Below, piece after piece: positions 27,850-39,029 of a stretch of DNA of 64,000 nt (positions are counted from its first letter, which is position 1; the number at the start of each line of letters is the position of its first letter). The DNA lies in NCBI GenBank assembly GCA_965153455.1, contig OZ234498.1, positions 5,394,001 to 5,458,000 on the forward strand, given 5' to 3'. The translations under genes and the position numbers were made by a program. The DNA is from Sphagnum compactum (lineage: Eukaryota > Bryophyta > Sphagnopsida > Sphagnales). The notes beneath the pieces were generated by a model, which did no database searches, was not told the origin of the DNA, and saw only the letters and a list, made by a program, of their open reading frames with translations.

Positions 27850-29640
27850 AGTTTAAGATATGGACTTTTCAAAATATCAAAAGCAAATCATCTAACCATG
27901 CTTTTATTTTAAAGTGCAAGCAAAAGATATACAATAAGAAAATTAGTCATCTTGAATAGGTTAAAGCCATGGTGAAATCTAGGTCATGATCAATCCATGA
28001 GCTAGTTTTGGCTCCAATGGTACTTAACATGTTCTTCATATTTTTTGTGCAATTCAATTTTTCTAGAGTTATTTATGAAATGTATCAACTTGTATTCCTA
28101 ATTTTTGGGAAGTTCTTATTGTAAGGAACTAACAATTGCACCTTATGAACAATTGGAAGAAAATTGAATATTCCATTACTACAAAATTGGAAACAACCAT
28201 TAAGTCCCTTATGAACTTAAAGGCACATCACCAATTTTTTCCAAAGGATTACTAATAATAAAATCACATAATAAAAACCTTGAACTCAAAATGACATGTG
28301 TAAAACTTTCAATTCCTCTCTATGCACCGATTGACCACAACATATTGAAGGATTCATAATGGTTCAATGTCGCAATTGAATGGCACAAAATAATAAATGC
28401 TATCATATTCCTCCTATCTATACCAATACAAAATCCTTTCACTCTCTTACACTTGGTTTTAAACCTCCTTCCCCTCTTCTCATGCCACTAATGAACCATG
28501 TGTAGTTGTACGAGCATTGGAGTATCCAAACATGTTATTTTGATCACCTTCATCATCTTTTTACAATTGTCGTGAAATTCCAAAGCAATGATTTTTTGTG
28601 TGTGGAAATATGCTACATAAAAGTAGACACTATAGACAACACCATTATATATATATATATATACAATGTCAAAGGGATCAACACAAATGGGCAAAATTAT
28701 TTCAATTATAAATGCAATTTTTGTATTACTAATTTTCCATTTCAATGTTCATATGATTTGAAAGTTGAAGATTATAACTTTGTAGTTTTTTCAATGGGAG
28801 ATTTAAAGCTCCCCCACAAGCTTGTGGAAATACCAAAAAAAGATTGATAACGACAACAAATTTTCATTAGTTTCATTATGCCAACCATCATGACATTGAA
28901 CTTGACCATCCCTCGACATCAAATTCCATTGATTGTTTGCTTGGACCATATAACCACCTAAAATCGCCATGACATTTGACATCCACTAGGCAATGTTGAT
29001 ATCCACATCGATGATGTGAATGGGAGGATTTGAATGATGAGATATGGCAATCTATGCTCATGAAGGTTCATGATCATAGTAATGTGTTGTCAAATGTGTC
29101 GTCATTGCATTGGGTCGACGTACAATTCGAAAATTTAGTATGCTTATCGTGTAGGGTGGATGTATGTGATCCATGGATGAAATTTGGGGAAGTGCATTGG
29201 AGGAAGATGTGGAGGGAAGTGGGGGAAGTTTGTAGGTTCCTCCACATCTTCCCTCACTTTCCCCCCACATACCATATCTAATGATGTTTAACACAAAATA
29301 ATTTGCAAAATGTCTAGTTGAAAATAGAGAAATCTTTATTGATATTTGTTGAAATTGTTGAAAATTGAAAACCATTTGCTTTTTTACAAATGCCTAACTT
29401 TATATATTTTTTTCAACTGTTAAAATATTGAAAAAATAAAATAAAAACTATTAAACCTCATTTTCTAAACTAAATAAATAAATAAATATTTGGCAAAGAA
29501 GTGCCAAACATCAATTGTACGTACAATATATTACATATAGTACATTGAAATAGACCAATCAAAATAGTCAAAAGAATATTTATTGCCTCTTTTAAAGTCA
29601 CTATATCCTTTGCATATTTAGAGGTAAAAAATTTTGTAGC
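27850..29640. other. Intergenic sequence, no gene seen
   Basis: Includes a (TA)n tract at 28,647-28,663 and a short inverted motif around 29,205-29,265 (GTGGAGGGAAGTGGGGG versus CCCTCACTTTCCCCCCAC). No recognisable coding sequence. Confidence 0.5.
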
Positions 29641-30760
29641 ATTTTTTTTGGTGCCAAAATTTGGCCAAATTTCGACTTGAAAAACTATGATTTCAAAGGA
29701 TTTTTCATGGGAAAAAATGGTCCAGATTTTGCCAAAATTTTGAAGATATAAAATCTCAAATTGCCAGATTTTTAATGATAAAATTCCAATAGGTAGCCAA
29801 TAATATAGAAGGATTCTGGTCTTTTGTTGTTCTTCCTACTTTCGTATCTAGCCAAATTTGGCTAAAATTATTTTCCGGATGATTTGCCATTTTGACTCCA
29901 TCACAAAATCCTTAAAAGAAGCCCTAGTGCAAAGTCAGTCAGTTTTGGCACTATTAAAATACTGTACTTCATCCAAAGTATTTGTGTACCCATTGTATTG
30001 CCATCCCAAAAGTATTGTCATCCAAAGTACTCCATCCAAAGGATTGTCATCCAATACTGCCATTGGAGATGGTTGGATGCTCTTTGAAGAAAAAAGGGAA
30101 AAAGAAAATAAAGAAAATAGCCAGATTTCTAGAGTTGGTTCCAGTAAAGTAGCCAAAAATAAATATATATATATACAAAAGGATGATCAATAATTTGTAC
30201 TTTCATATCTGGATTTTAGCCAGATTTGGCTAAATCTTCCTAATGGATGTTCTGACATTTTGGCTACATTTTTAAAAATTCATTAATTAAAAAATTAAAA
30301 ATTAAAAATTAAAAAAATAAATATTAAAAATTTACTTTAAAAAAAAAAAAACAACACCATTGGCACTGGAAAGAAAGAAAAAGTAAGCAAGGAAAGAAAG
30401 AAAAGAAAGAAAGTTGCCAGTCCTTTTTTTCTAGTAAAAGTGCTTGTCTGTTCTGACTGAGTGCTTTGTCTGTTCTGACTGACTCCAGTAGGTAAGTTAC
30501 ATACTATAATCTGCTGTATGGAACTTGGGAACTGGTGCCCAACTTTGGTTAGATCCTTCTCTAGTCTATATACATAATATTATTTTATTATTTTATTATT
30601 TTCTTATTTTAAAATTACCATCTCTTTGCAAAGTTGTTTTTATTTTTTAAAAGAAAAAAATACAATAAAATAATTTATTGGTTTTTATTAAATTTTGGCT
30701 GTTTTGGAGGATCTGTGAAGTGAAGAGAAGAGAAGAGAAGAGAAGAGAAAAGAGAATTCA
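29640..30760 (+). promoter_or_regulatory. Upstream region of the POLAR-like gene with local repeats
   Basis: About 75 bp near 29,838-29,910 (TACTTTCGTATCTAGCCAAATTTGGCTAAA...) recurs at 30,197-30,275. Between them lie small repeats of TGTCATCCAAAGTA. Further on are AAAATT-rich sequence (30,285-30,345), a GAAA tract (30,370-30,415) and a (GAAGA)n tract (30,719-30,755). The transcription start could not be located. Confidence 0.4.
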
Positions 30761-30984
30761 GCTCCTAGAAAGAAACAGAAGGCAAGCCTTTTTGTTTCTT
30801 TCCAATGGGGTTGTTGTTGTTGTTGTTGCTGTTGTTGGAGCTTTTTGTTTGTGTCTGTTTCTCCTGACTTTTTTTGTTGGGGAAGTTTTTTTTTTTTTTT
30901 TTTTTAAATTTTAATTTTTAGTTTTGAGGATCTGAGATGCTTGGAAAGGAGCTGCCATTTCCCCATTCTCTATGGACCTTTGGG

Positions 30985-31290
30985 TTGCAAGTGATTTCTT
31001 TAGAAATCTTTGTTTTTCTTAGTCTGAAATGATCTTAGATTTGCCCATACCAATGTTGGAGAGAATGAGAGAGAGAGAGAGATTGGGTGCAAGTAATTTC
31101 TTAGGAATCTTTGTTTTTCTTAGTCTGAAATGATCTTAGATTTTCCCATCCCAATGTTGGAGAGAATGAGAGAGAGAGAGAGAGAGATTGGGTGCAAGTA
31201 ATTTCTTAGGGAGCTTTGTTTTTCTTAGTCTGAAATGATCTTATATTTGCTGATCCCAATGTTGGATGAAGAGAGAGAGAGAGAGAGAGA
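30985..31290 (+). repeat. Three tandem copies of a 101-105-bp unit with GA runs, in the leader region of the POLAR-like gene
   Basis: The landmark AGTCTGAAATGATCTTA occurs at about 31,021, 31,122 and 31,227. Each unit ends in a (GA)n run of 10-18 bases after CCAATGTTGGA. GA runs in plant leaders are binding sites for BASIC PENTACYSTEINE (GAGA-binding) factors. That role here is inference. Confidence 0.8.
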
Positions 31291-31299
31291 TGCGTGTGC

Positions 31300-31858
31300 A
31301 AGTAGCTTGATGTTGCAGATCTTGATGGTTTTGCATGTTTCTTTCTAGTGCTTTTGCAGCTCCATAGTAGTAGCTCTGCACTTTTTTTTAGAAGTGAGGA
31401 TCTTTTTTTTGTTTTCTATAAAATTTGCAGATCTGACGAGAAGAAGAAAGATTTTTCATTTTGTTTTGTTGCCTCAAGAAGTTAGAACTTTAAAAAGGAT
31501 TGGGCCTTTTGGATGTACCCATCTTGTGTGTGTGTGTGTGTGTTGGGTGATCTGGGTTGCAGAAAGACAAAAGTTTTTCTCTGGGGAAGGGGAAGGAGGA
31601 CTTTTTGGGAGCATTTCTAGGGCTGATGAGTATGACAACATAAAAGCAGCCAGTCTCAAGAGCTTCAAAAAGGGTTTCCAAGCTGCCCCTGAGGAGCACA
31701 TTTTTCTTCCAGGACATTCAAGCTCTAGTGCAACCAAGAGTTTCTTACCAGAGCTCTCCTCCTCCTCCTCCTCCTCCTCCTCCTATCAACTCAAATTTGC
31801 TGGGGATGAATTCTTTTCTCAGCTGAGATTTTGCACAACTACAGCTACACCTAGGTAT
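31300..31858 (+). other. Probable 5' UTR exon of the POLAR-like gene
   Basis: An exon-like stretch ends at the donor CACCTAG|GTATGT (31,858/31,859) and pairs with the acceptor TTTTGCAG|GGACC at 32,722/32,723, giving an 864-bp intron. The splice fixes the phase: in the coding frame the last triplet before the donor is TAG. This exon therefore cannot feed the main frame and is best read as untranslated leader. An open frame at 31,394-31,879 (with a serine run) would shift out of the main frame after splicing. Confidence 0.5.
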
Positions 31859-32884
31859 GTGATCCAGCTTGATTCTTGATGGCAAAACTTTTTCTGTTCA
31901 CAGGGGACAAAAGAAACAGAGAAAAGAAAAGCTCCGCAGAAAAGAAAGTTTGCTGGCTGATCCCAGCTTCTGCCAGCAGGAAGTGGTTGATTACCAGCTA
32001 CATTGTGATTTGCATTTAGTGTTGAAGAGTTTCAGGAAACTGGGCACTTCCCATATGGTGACCCATTTCAGGAAACAAATAAACAACAACAACAACAACA
32101 AAATGATTGCAAAATTTTGCAGCCAAAGAGTCAGTCACTTTTGTTTCTGGTGGTGCTACACCCAATGGATCAGATGAGACAATTGCAACATTGTAGCAAG
32201 TCAAGTCTGCATTGTCAGTATAGTACATGGCTTGATGAAAGCTTTCACTTTTGGTTTTGAGCTTGTGAACTTTTTGCCACCACCAGCAGTGTGCTCAAAG
32301 CCCAAGTGACCTGCAGGGAGGGAGATCCCAGTTACAACGCAGCCGCTTTCATTTTCTTTGCACACCTTTGGTTTTGAGCATTACGTGAATGGGAGGTCAG
32401 CACAGCAAAAGAGAGGTACAGTGCAAATTCAAAACTTTTCCTTCTCCCACACTGATGAGCGAGGTGGGGAGGGGGTGTGTGATTTTTTTCCTTCATCTTT
32501 CTAGAATCCATGACAATTAGGGAATTTTTTGCATTCCTTTGTTTTCTCATCTCTGAGTCAAGTTTCTTCAGAAATGCACCACCAAGTCATGATATATGAA
32601 TGTGTTTGAAGAACTGTTGTCAGAAGAGACATTTTACAATCTCCTCTTCTTTCTTGGGTGTGAGCGATTTCTGCTCTTGAAAGAGAGTTTGAATCTAAGA
32701 TATGAATGGATATATTTTGCAGGGACCAAATGGCTCCCCATCATCCAGCTCAACAACAAGATCCCCAGCTGCTTCATCAAAAATCTTACGAAACTGGTCA
32801 TTTCCAACCAAAGGCTCCCCGCCAAAAAGGTTTACATCCAGTGATGGCCTGCATCATGGTGCTGCACCATTTGGGCAGAGGTAC

Positions 32885-35800
32885 ATGCAAAATGGGTTTG
32901 AAGTTCATAAGCTGTCGAGTGAGAATCATAACTCCATAGAGCCAGAACTTGAGCACTCAAAAAACTTCACCACTGGTGGTGGAGTTGAAGATGTTGTTAT
33001 TGACAACAATGTTATGATCACCTGCACCAAGACTTGGAATCCATGGACCTCAAAGCGTCTCCGAACCAATCTGGACACTACTACTACTACTACTACCACT
33101 ACTACAGTCAGCTTTCAATCTCAAGAACCAACTCTGGCCCAGTGTGGAGTTTTTGCACCAGCTAGCAAGGGAAATGAAAACCAGGCTAGTAGTGTTGAGA
33201 GGATTGCAGACAAGAGCAGCATTCCTGCTGACGATGATGGTTCATGTGCTTGGGGTATAGAGTCAGTTCATGCCAAGAAGCAGATTCCACCCAGTTTGAA
33301 TGGGCAGAGGACTCAGACAACTACACTTGATTCAGAGGTTGATGTTGTCAGCGACTATGTACAGACACAGTCTACTCTTGCCGCTGATGGTGATGATGGG
33401 GAGTCCCGAAAAAGAAGTCATGACAGGGTGACACAAGAGGAGGAGGAGGAGGTGCCACTGCTGTTGTCAAATCGAGAAATTTCAAGTACTCTTGGAGATG
33501 AGATGAACAAGGCAACAAAGGTTAAATCAGGAAGGAACGCTCTGTCTGAAATCCTGACTACTCAGAGCAGTCTTGTTGATGATGACAGCAAATTGAATCC
33601 TGGGGAGACAACACAAGAGAGTGCAAGACAAGAAGGCTGCCTTGCTGCAATCCAAGCTTGGGACAGTCTTGCAGCACATGGGAGGAGCAAGGAGCTGGAT
33701 CTGAGGAAGGACCCTGCACTCTACGACAGGCACTCTGATGATTTCAGTTCTGATGCGTTTTCCTGGGGCCTATTGAATCAGACAGATTTGATTCTGGGGT
33801 TTGACTCAACCTGCTTGATGAGCCACCCAGAAGATATTTCAATCCCAAAAGGAAATGCCACAAGACAAATGAGAAGTTTAAGAAAGCGGGTTAGGGCTCC
33901 GGGGAGAAGAAGGCGCACTTTAAGGGCATCATCACCCAAACCTGTGTCATCACTTCAGAGCTGCCTTTCTGCCCAGACCTTTGAGGACAGTGACCAGGAC
34001 CAAGCTATTGATTGGCACCTCAATTTCCCATCCTTAGACATTGAAAGAGAAAGACAACATGATGTTGTGAAGCAGCTTTCTCTGAAACTGTACCATGGAA
34101 TTTCTGACTCAAGCCCAACTGCTAATAGAAGTGTTTGTGCCGAATGTCGTAATGAGGAAACTCATGTAGATCCTCCTAGTTGTGATTTAGGGTTTAGAGG
34201 TGGTCAGGAACATTCTAGAAGAAGAAGTAGTAGTAGTAATAGTAGTAGTGGTAGTAGTAGTGCAGCAGCAGCAGAAAACAAACCATATCATGGGATGATG
34301 GGTAATGGTACTCCTCCTTTTCTTTGTTCAGCAACATCAAGGTCTCTGGACACAGTAAAAAAGCCAAGAATCCGACAATTTTTCTCTACTTCTTCTTCTG
34401 ATTTGGGCATCAACAAAACACATTCAAAAGGTATTTTTTTTTATAATTGTAATAAATTTCTAGTGGAATTTAATTTTATGTCTTTGAATTATGTAGTTGA
34501 ACCCCTTCTTTTTGGTAACTATCACAGTGTGCATGTACCTGTCAAGTGTACATCTCTATAGCAAAGCTCAGATTTCCATACTTTGTACTTCCAGTAAGTT
34601 CAATATAATGAATGAGCTGAGTGAGTGCCGCTCACCCCATGTTTACATGCAAACATGAATTTGTAGGATTGAACTGACATGGGATTATTAAGGAAGTGAA
34701 TATGGGATCTCTCAAGGGTTTCTCTTACACTAAAGTTTGGTCTTTCGTACCTGTATTGTGGCTGGCAGGTTGGACAGAAAGGCTGATTTTTGCAATTGGA
34801 GTAAGTGTCGGGGCTATGGGGATGGTGCTCAGATGTGATGCAGAGGTAAAGGAATTACGTGAGTTATTAGCAGAGGCACAAGAGCAAGTGCAGACTCTGA
34901 TGCATGAACTTGAGAAACTAGGAGGCTTCGTTTCTGAACAACAAGGAGTTCAAACACAATGTCAATTGTTCATGGTGGGTATTGGGTGCACTCTTTTTGA
35001 ATACCGCAGTTTTGGGCTGTACTGAATTTTGCTCACTTTTTAAAAAACACCATTGAAGTGGGTTTTGCATGAGAAATTATGACTCAGAAAGGGTTTGACC
35101 TAAATGTAACTTGCATGTAAATTAGCAGTTCCACTGAGGTCTGGATTTGGAGAACTAATTCTTAAAGTGAGAAGTTTCACCGAGCATAATTCATGGGGTT
35201 ATCTTACTGATGAAACTTTGCAGGCAGGCAGTGGAAAAATGGATGAGTTCTCAAGTGGAAAGGGTGCCAGTTTGAAAACCAACAAGAATCTTTCAAGTGA
35301 TTATGATGACGAGTCTGTATTGGGTGTACTGACGGTTGAGGAATCACATCTAGTCAGAGACCAGTTTTCAAATGACGAGAACCATATGGCAGAGCTTGAG
35401 GCGGAGCTTGAGGCTGAACTGGATCGATTAACAGGCAACAATCTGGTAAATCTGCACACCCATCTCTTGCTATTGCAATCTCTTTACTTCATATATGTCT
35501 CTGTATGCATTATATCAGACTGAGTTCAAGACCCCTGAAACTCTCAAATGCAAAAACATGAGAAACCTTGAGCTTCTTTATCTCCAGTGCTAGTTCCTCA
35601 ATCTGATTTAGGTATGAACCCTAATCCTAATTTTGAGTTTTCAAGTTTATTCTTTGGTAACTTTCCCTTGTACTCTTTCAACGTGAGGCTGATTTAGGTC
35701 AAAAAAAGTTTCATGGGTACAGGTTCATGTGGATGATGATGATGATGATGGTGAAGTGGACATTGTGTATGGAGGTCTCTCCGTTGAAGATTTACCTGAA

Positions 35801-37801
35801 CAATTCAAACACATTGATGATGGTGACAATGACAATGATGACACAGAGTTGAAGGACCCGAGATTTGTACATGAATTTGAGCATGAAACTGCTGTTTCTC
35901 CCCGGGAGCTTACATGCTTGTTGCACAAGCTACAGGTGATCACCACTGTCACTACTAACTGGCTGCTTATTTGTAAGTTGGGAAATGGTGTTGGTTCTCT
36001 ATGATCAACATCAACTGTTTGACAAAGGTCGTCTTCTACATAGATCTATGTGCCAAGTCTTTGAATTTCCCATATGTGTAAGAGCAACTCCGCCAGTGCT
36101 CAATATGTGACCCTGCAAATCAAAGCTGGATGAAGAAAAGTCGAAACATGCTGGCTTGGCTCAGCAAAACGGTTTTGGCTGAGCATTTTTGCACAGTTTG
36201 CTGAGGCTGGTAAAAGGCACAGCAAAGCTTAACACCTGACAGAGAAGACTGTAATAAGTATGATCTGACTGTTGCTCCCTGTTACTGATTGGCCAATCAT
36301 AATGATTGGTCCAGGTGGTTTGCTATTACTAGTCTTCCACCTGTTTGCAGTCCCAGTTTTAGTTTTATGGGTGGGGTTGGAAAAAAGCAAATAACTAAAC
36401 TTGGATGTGAGAAATATTTTTGCAAGGTCACATTCTAAGCACCACTCGAAATAAGTGTAATAAGCTTCGAATCACCCAATTGCTCCATCTTTCTTCCCAC
36501 TGTGTAAAAGTCATTACTCCACAGACAGAATGATGTTTGAGCTAGGTCAGCTAGCATGGGAAAGGAAAGACATAATATAACCCAAGGTACTGAAATTTGA
36601 GAATATTACAGAGACTTTGGCAAGGGGGCAGATAAAATGTGAGCAAATTGAGCCAGAATTTCATGAAATTGGGTTTTAAAGAAACATGATTTTTATTGCA
36701 GGCAACACGTCAACAAGAGCTAATCACAGAGCTGGAGGAGGAACTTGATAACTTACAGAGACAACTAGAAGTGAAGGACTCTGAGCTCGAGCTATGGAAA
36801 AGTGGCATACGGCACTTGAGTAAAATTTGGACTCCAGAATCAACCCCAGGCACTTTTCCTCCTGTCACCTACATCCCCTCTCTTTTTAGAATATATTCTC
36901 CTTGTGCCCTTTTTGTTGAAGGTTTTTTTTTTGGCGCAACATTCATCTTAGTGTTGTTTCATGAAATTGAATTTTCTCAAACACATATATATTGCACTCA
37001 ATCCAAGGACCACCATTTACCAGTTTATCATCATATGTCTTCAAGGTCTTCACATTTTTGAGTTTCAAAAAGGCAATTCTCAAAATTATCTCCATTGAAC
37101 TGGATGCAGGCAATGAAGTTTTGAGTCTTACAAATCCTATATTTGAGAAGACATGCCCGGATGATGACATGGATGTGGAGATCAAGACCCCTGAAGCCTC
37201 AAACTTCCATGTCCCATTTCAGGAGTTAGGTTCTTCAGAAGAAGGCTCAAAACAATCACGTCAGTTGTTTGTTACACCAGCAACGCTTTGGCGAGAAAAC
37301 TGGATATGGAATCAACAAGAAGATGTACATTCTGCTGAAGAGGTGTGGTTTGAAACCCCTTTTTGTTCACCCACCCATGTCTTTCTTATTATGTCTGAGC
37401 TTTGAAATAGTCACTGCAAATTCAGGGAGTAAAATGTTTTCTCTAAAACAAATTTCCATGTGCATTGTGTTATGGATCAGAACTGAAAAGCTTTCAAAGT
37501 CTCAAATTTTGTCTCCATACCCTTCATTGGCAGCTGCTGGTGATAGCATCAGTCTCTCTCTGTGATGCAAAAAATGGTGTTGTGGGAAATTTAGGGTTTA
37601 GAAGAATTAGGGTAGATTTGAACCTTCTGCAAAAAGGAGTTGAGGAGTGTTTTCTTACCTTTCTATTTTTCATTTTTTTTCTTCTTCCAGGATTCTGTTG
37701 ATCTGGAGAATGAAGATTGTCCTGCGGATACCTCACCAGAGTTTGACGAGAATGTTTGTGATGAGTTTCTTCAAGCTTTGGCTGATTGTGGAGGAGTTTG
37801 A
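32885..37801 (+). CDS. POLAR-like polarity scaffold protein, eight exons including a leader exon, about 882 residues
   Basis: Resembles POLAR and POLAR-LIKE proteins, which in Arabidopsis mark the cortical polarity crescent of dividing stomatal precursors and hold GSK3-type kinases there. Coding exons, all joining in phase: to 34,430, 34,769-34,974, 35,224-35,445, 35,723-35,935, 36,702-36,819, 37,110-37,342 and 37,691-37,801. The first acceptor is at 32,723 and the first in-frame ATG is 32,885. Family landmarks in order: a Ser/Thr-rich N-terminal half with SLQSCLSAQ near residue 360, a hydrophobic segment LIFAIGVSVGAMGMVL (about 521-536) followed by a coiled coil, MAELEAELEAELDRL (639-653), an acidic patch, AVSPRELTCLLHKLQ (715-729) and a second coiled coil. 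The last 115 or so residues are an acidic tail I do not recognise. The family match is from remembered motifs. The main doubt is the start: with no upstream frame, GPNGSPSSSS... before the ATG is untranslated. Confidence 0.8.
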
Positions 37802-39010
37802 AGGAGCTTCAAACATCCTGGAACTGCTCAAACCTGCGAGCAAGTCTTTCAAAGTACAACTGCAACAAATGGGCTTGTGAAATCCAGCTCCTGCTGAAAA
37901 TGAGATGAATTCCTTTGTAAGATATGAGCATCCTTGTTGGATCCTGAAGAACTTTTTTTCCCCTCTCTGGACCGACCACAAGCTGTGGAAACACAAGTAC
38001 CTAGCAGAGAGTTGCGATACCAAGCCAGGGGAAGGTGGGTGGGCTCCTAGGGGTGGGGGTGCTTGCCAAGTGCAGAGCTCGATCCCAATCCAGCTCAGAA
38101 ATTCATCCTGGAGCTTGATTTGAAGGTGGAAGAGGGGGTGAGGAGCAAGCTGATTTTGTGCTTCACTGTAAAAACCTGGCAAGGACCAACTGAAGTTTTT
38201 GTGGAAGGAAGATGGAGCAAAACACCAAAGGAAATGAAGGTTTTTTTGGAAGAAAGAAAGAACGAAACACGAAAATAACTGAAGGTCTTGTGGAAGGAAA
38301 AAGGAGCCAAACACCAGAGGAACTAAAGGTTCTGTGGAAGGAAGAAAGAGCCAAACACTGAAGGTGTGGGTCTGCTCATTAGGGGCAACGGGTCTACAGC
38401 CAATTGAAGGAAGGGTGTGGAACATGTGCTGGGCTTTCCTCGAGCAAAGAACAGCAAGACGAGACTGGAAGTGAAACTCCATGATGTAAGCCTTGCCAAA
38501 CCCCTTCACCATCTATGTGCAGTTTTTCTTGTAAGCAGAGCTTGGGCGGGGTTTAGGTTTCTTTGAAAGAAACGCACAAGTCCTGGTGAGTGCTATCTGC
38601 CGGTGGGGTGCCAATGCCCCATCCCCAAGACCAAGCTAATCTCATGTATTGTCTCATCATGCACATTCTGACCATGACCACTCTCTTGCTGTCTTGGTTA
38701 CCCTTAGTGTGTTTGTGTCAAGGAGAAACAAAGGGCATCTGAGTTTCTGTCACACAAAAAATCTCAGAATACCGACAACCAACCAACCAACCAACACTCT
38801 CTCATTGCAATGTATCTATCCCCTCCCCTTTTCTAAGCTGCTGAAGTACTTCATACAATTGGACTGCTGTACACTCCAGCATTTATGATCAGAACAAAGA
38901 GAATTCTTGTTTACTTTTGCAAGAAAATTTGCCAAAAGCAAAAAACCCCAAGCTTCTCTGGGGTTTGTATCCAAAACAAACATTTTGCCAAAATAAAACA
39001 TTTTTAAAGG
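37802..39010 (+). terminator. Probable 3' UTR and poly(A) signal of the POLAR-like gene
   Basis: Sequence after the stop at 37,801 keeps gene-like GC up to about 39,000. An AATAAA hexamer lies at 38,992-38,997, after which the sequence turns AT-rich. Transcript end is inferred from this alone. Confidence 0.4.
38185..38365. repeat. Minisatellite of about four 46-bp units in the 3' UTR of the POLAR-like gene
   Basis: Units share GAAGGTTNTGTGGAAGGAA and GGAGCCAAACACC, at about 38,190, 38,237, 38,281 and 38,326. The repeat opens a long antisense frame (37,733-38,512) with no protein family behind it. Confidence 0.8.
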
Positions 39011-39029
39011 GTGTGTGTGTCTCACATTG

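Noticed and set aside
27568-27851. Overlapping frames of 81-86 codons in the GC-rich island
   Set aside because: Frames on both strands come from a GGGCACGGGC-type minisatellite and have repetitive composition.
31394-31879. 161-codon frame with a serine run as the N-terminus of the POLAR-like protein
   Set aside because: Splicing at the only good donor (31,858) enters the next exon in the wrong phase and leads into a different short frame, so it cannot be part of the main product.
37733-38512. 259-codon minus-strand open frame
   Set aside because: It lies over the POLAR-like last exon and its 3' UTR minisatellite, has low-complexity Phe/Ser/Leu composition and matches no family I know.
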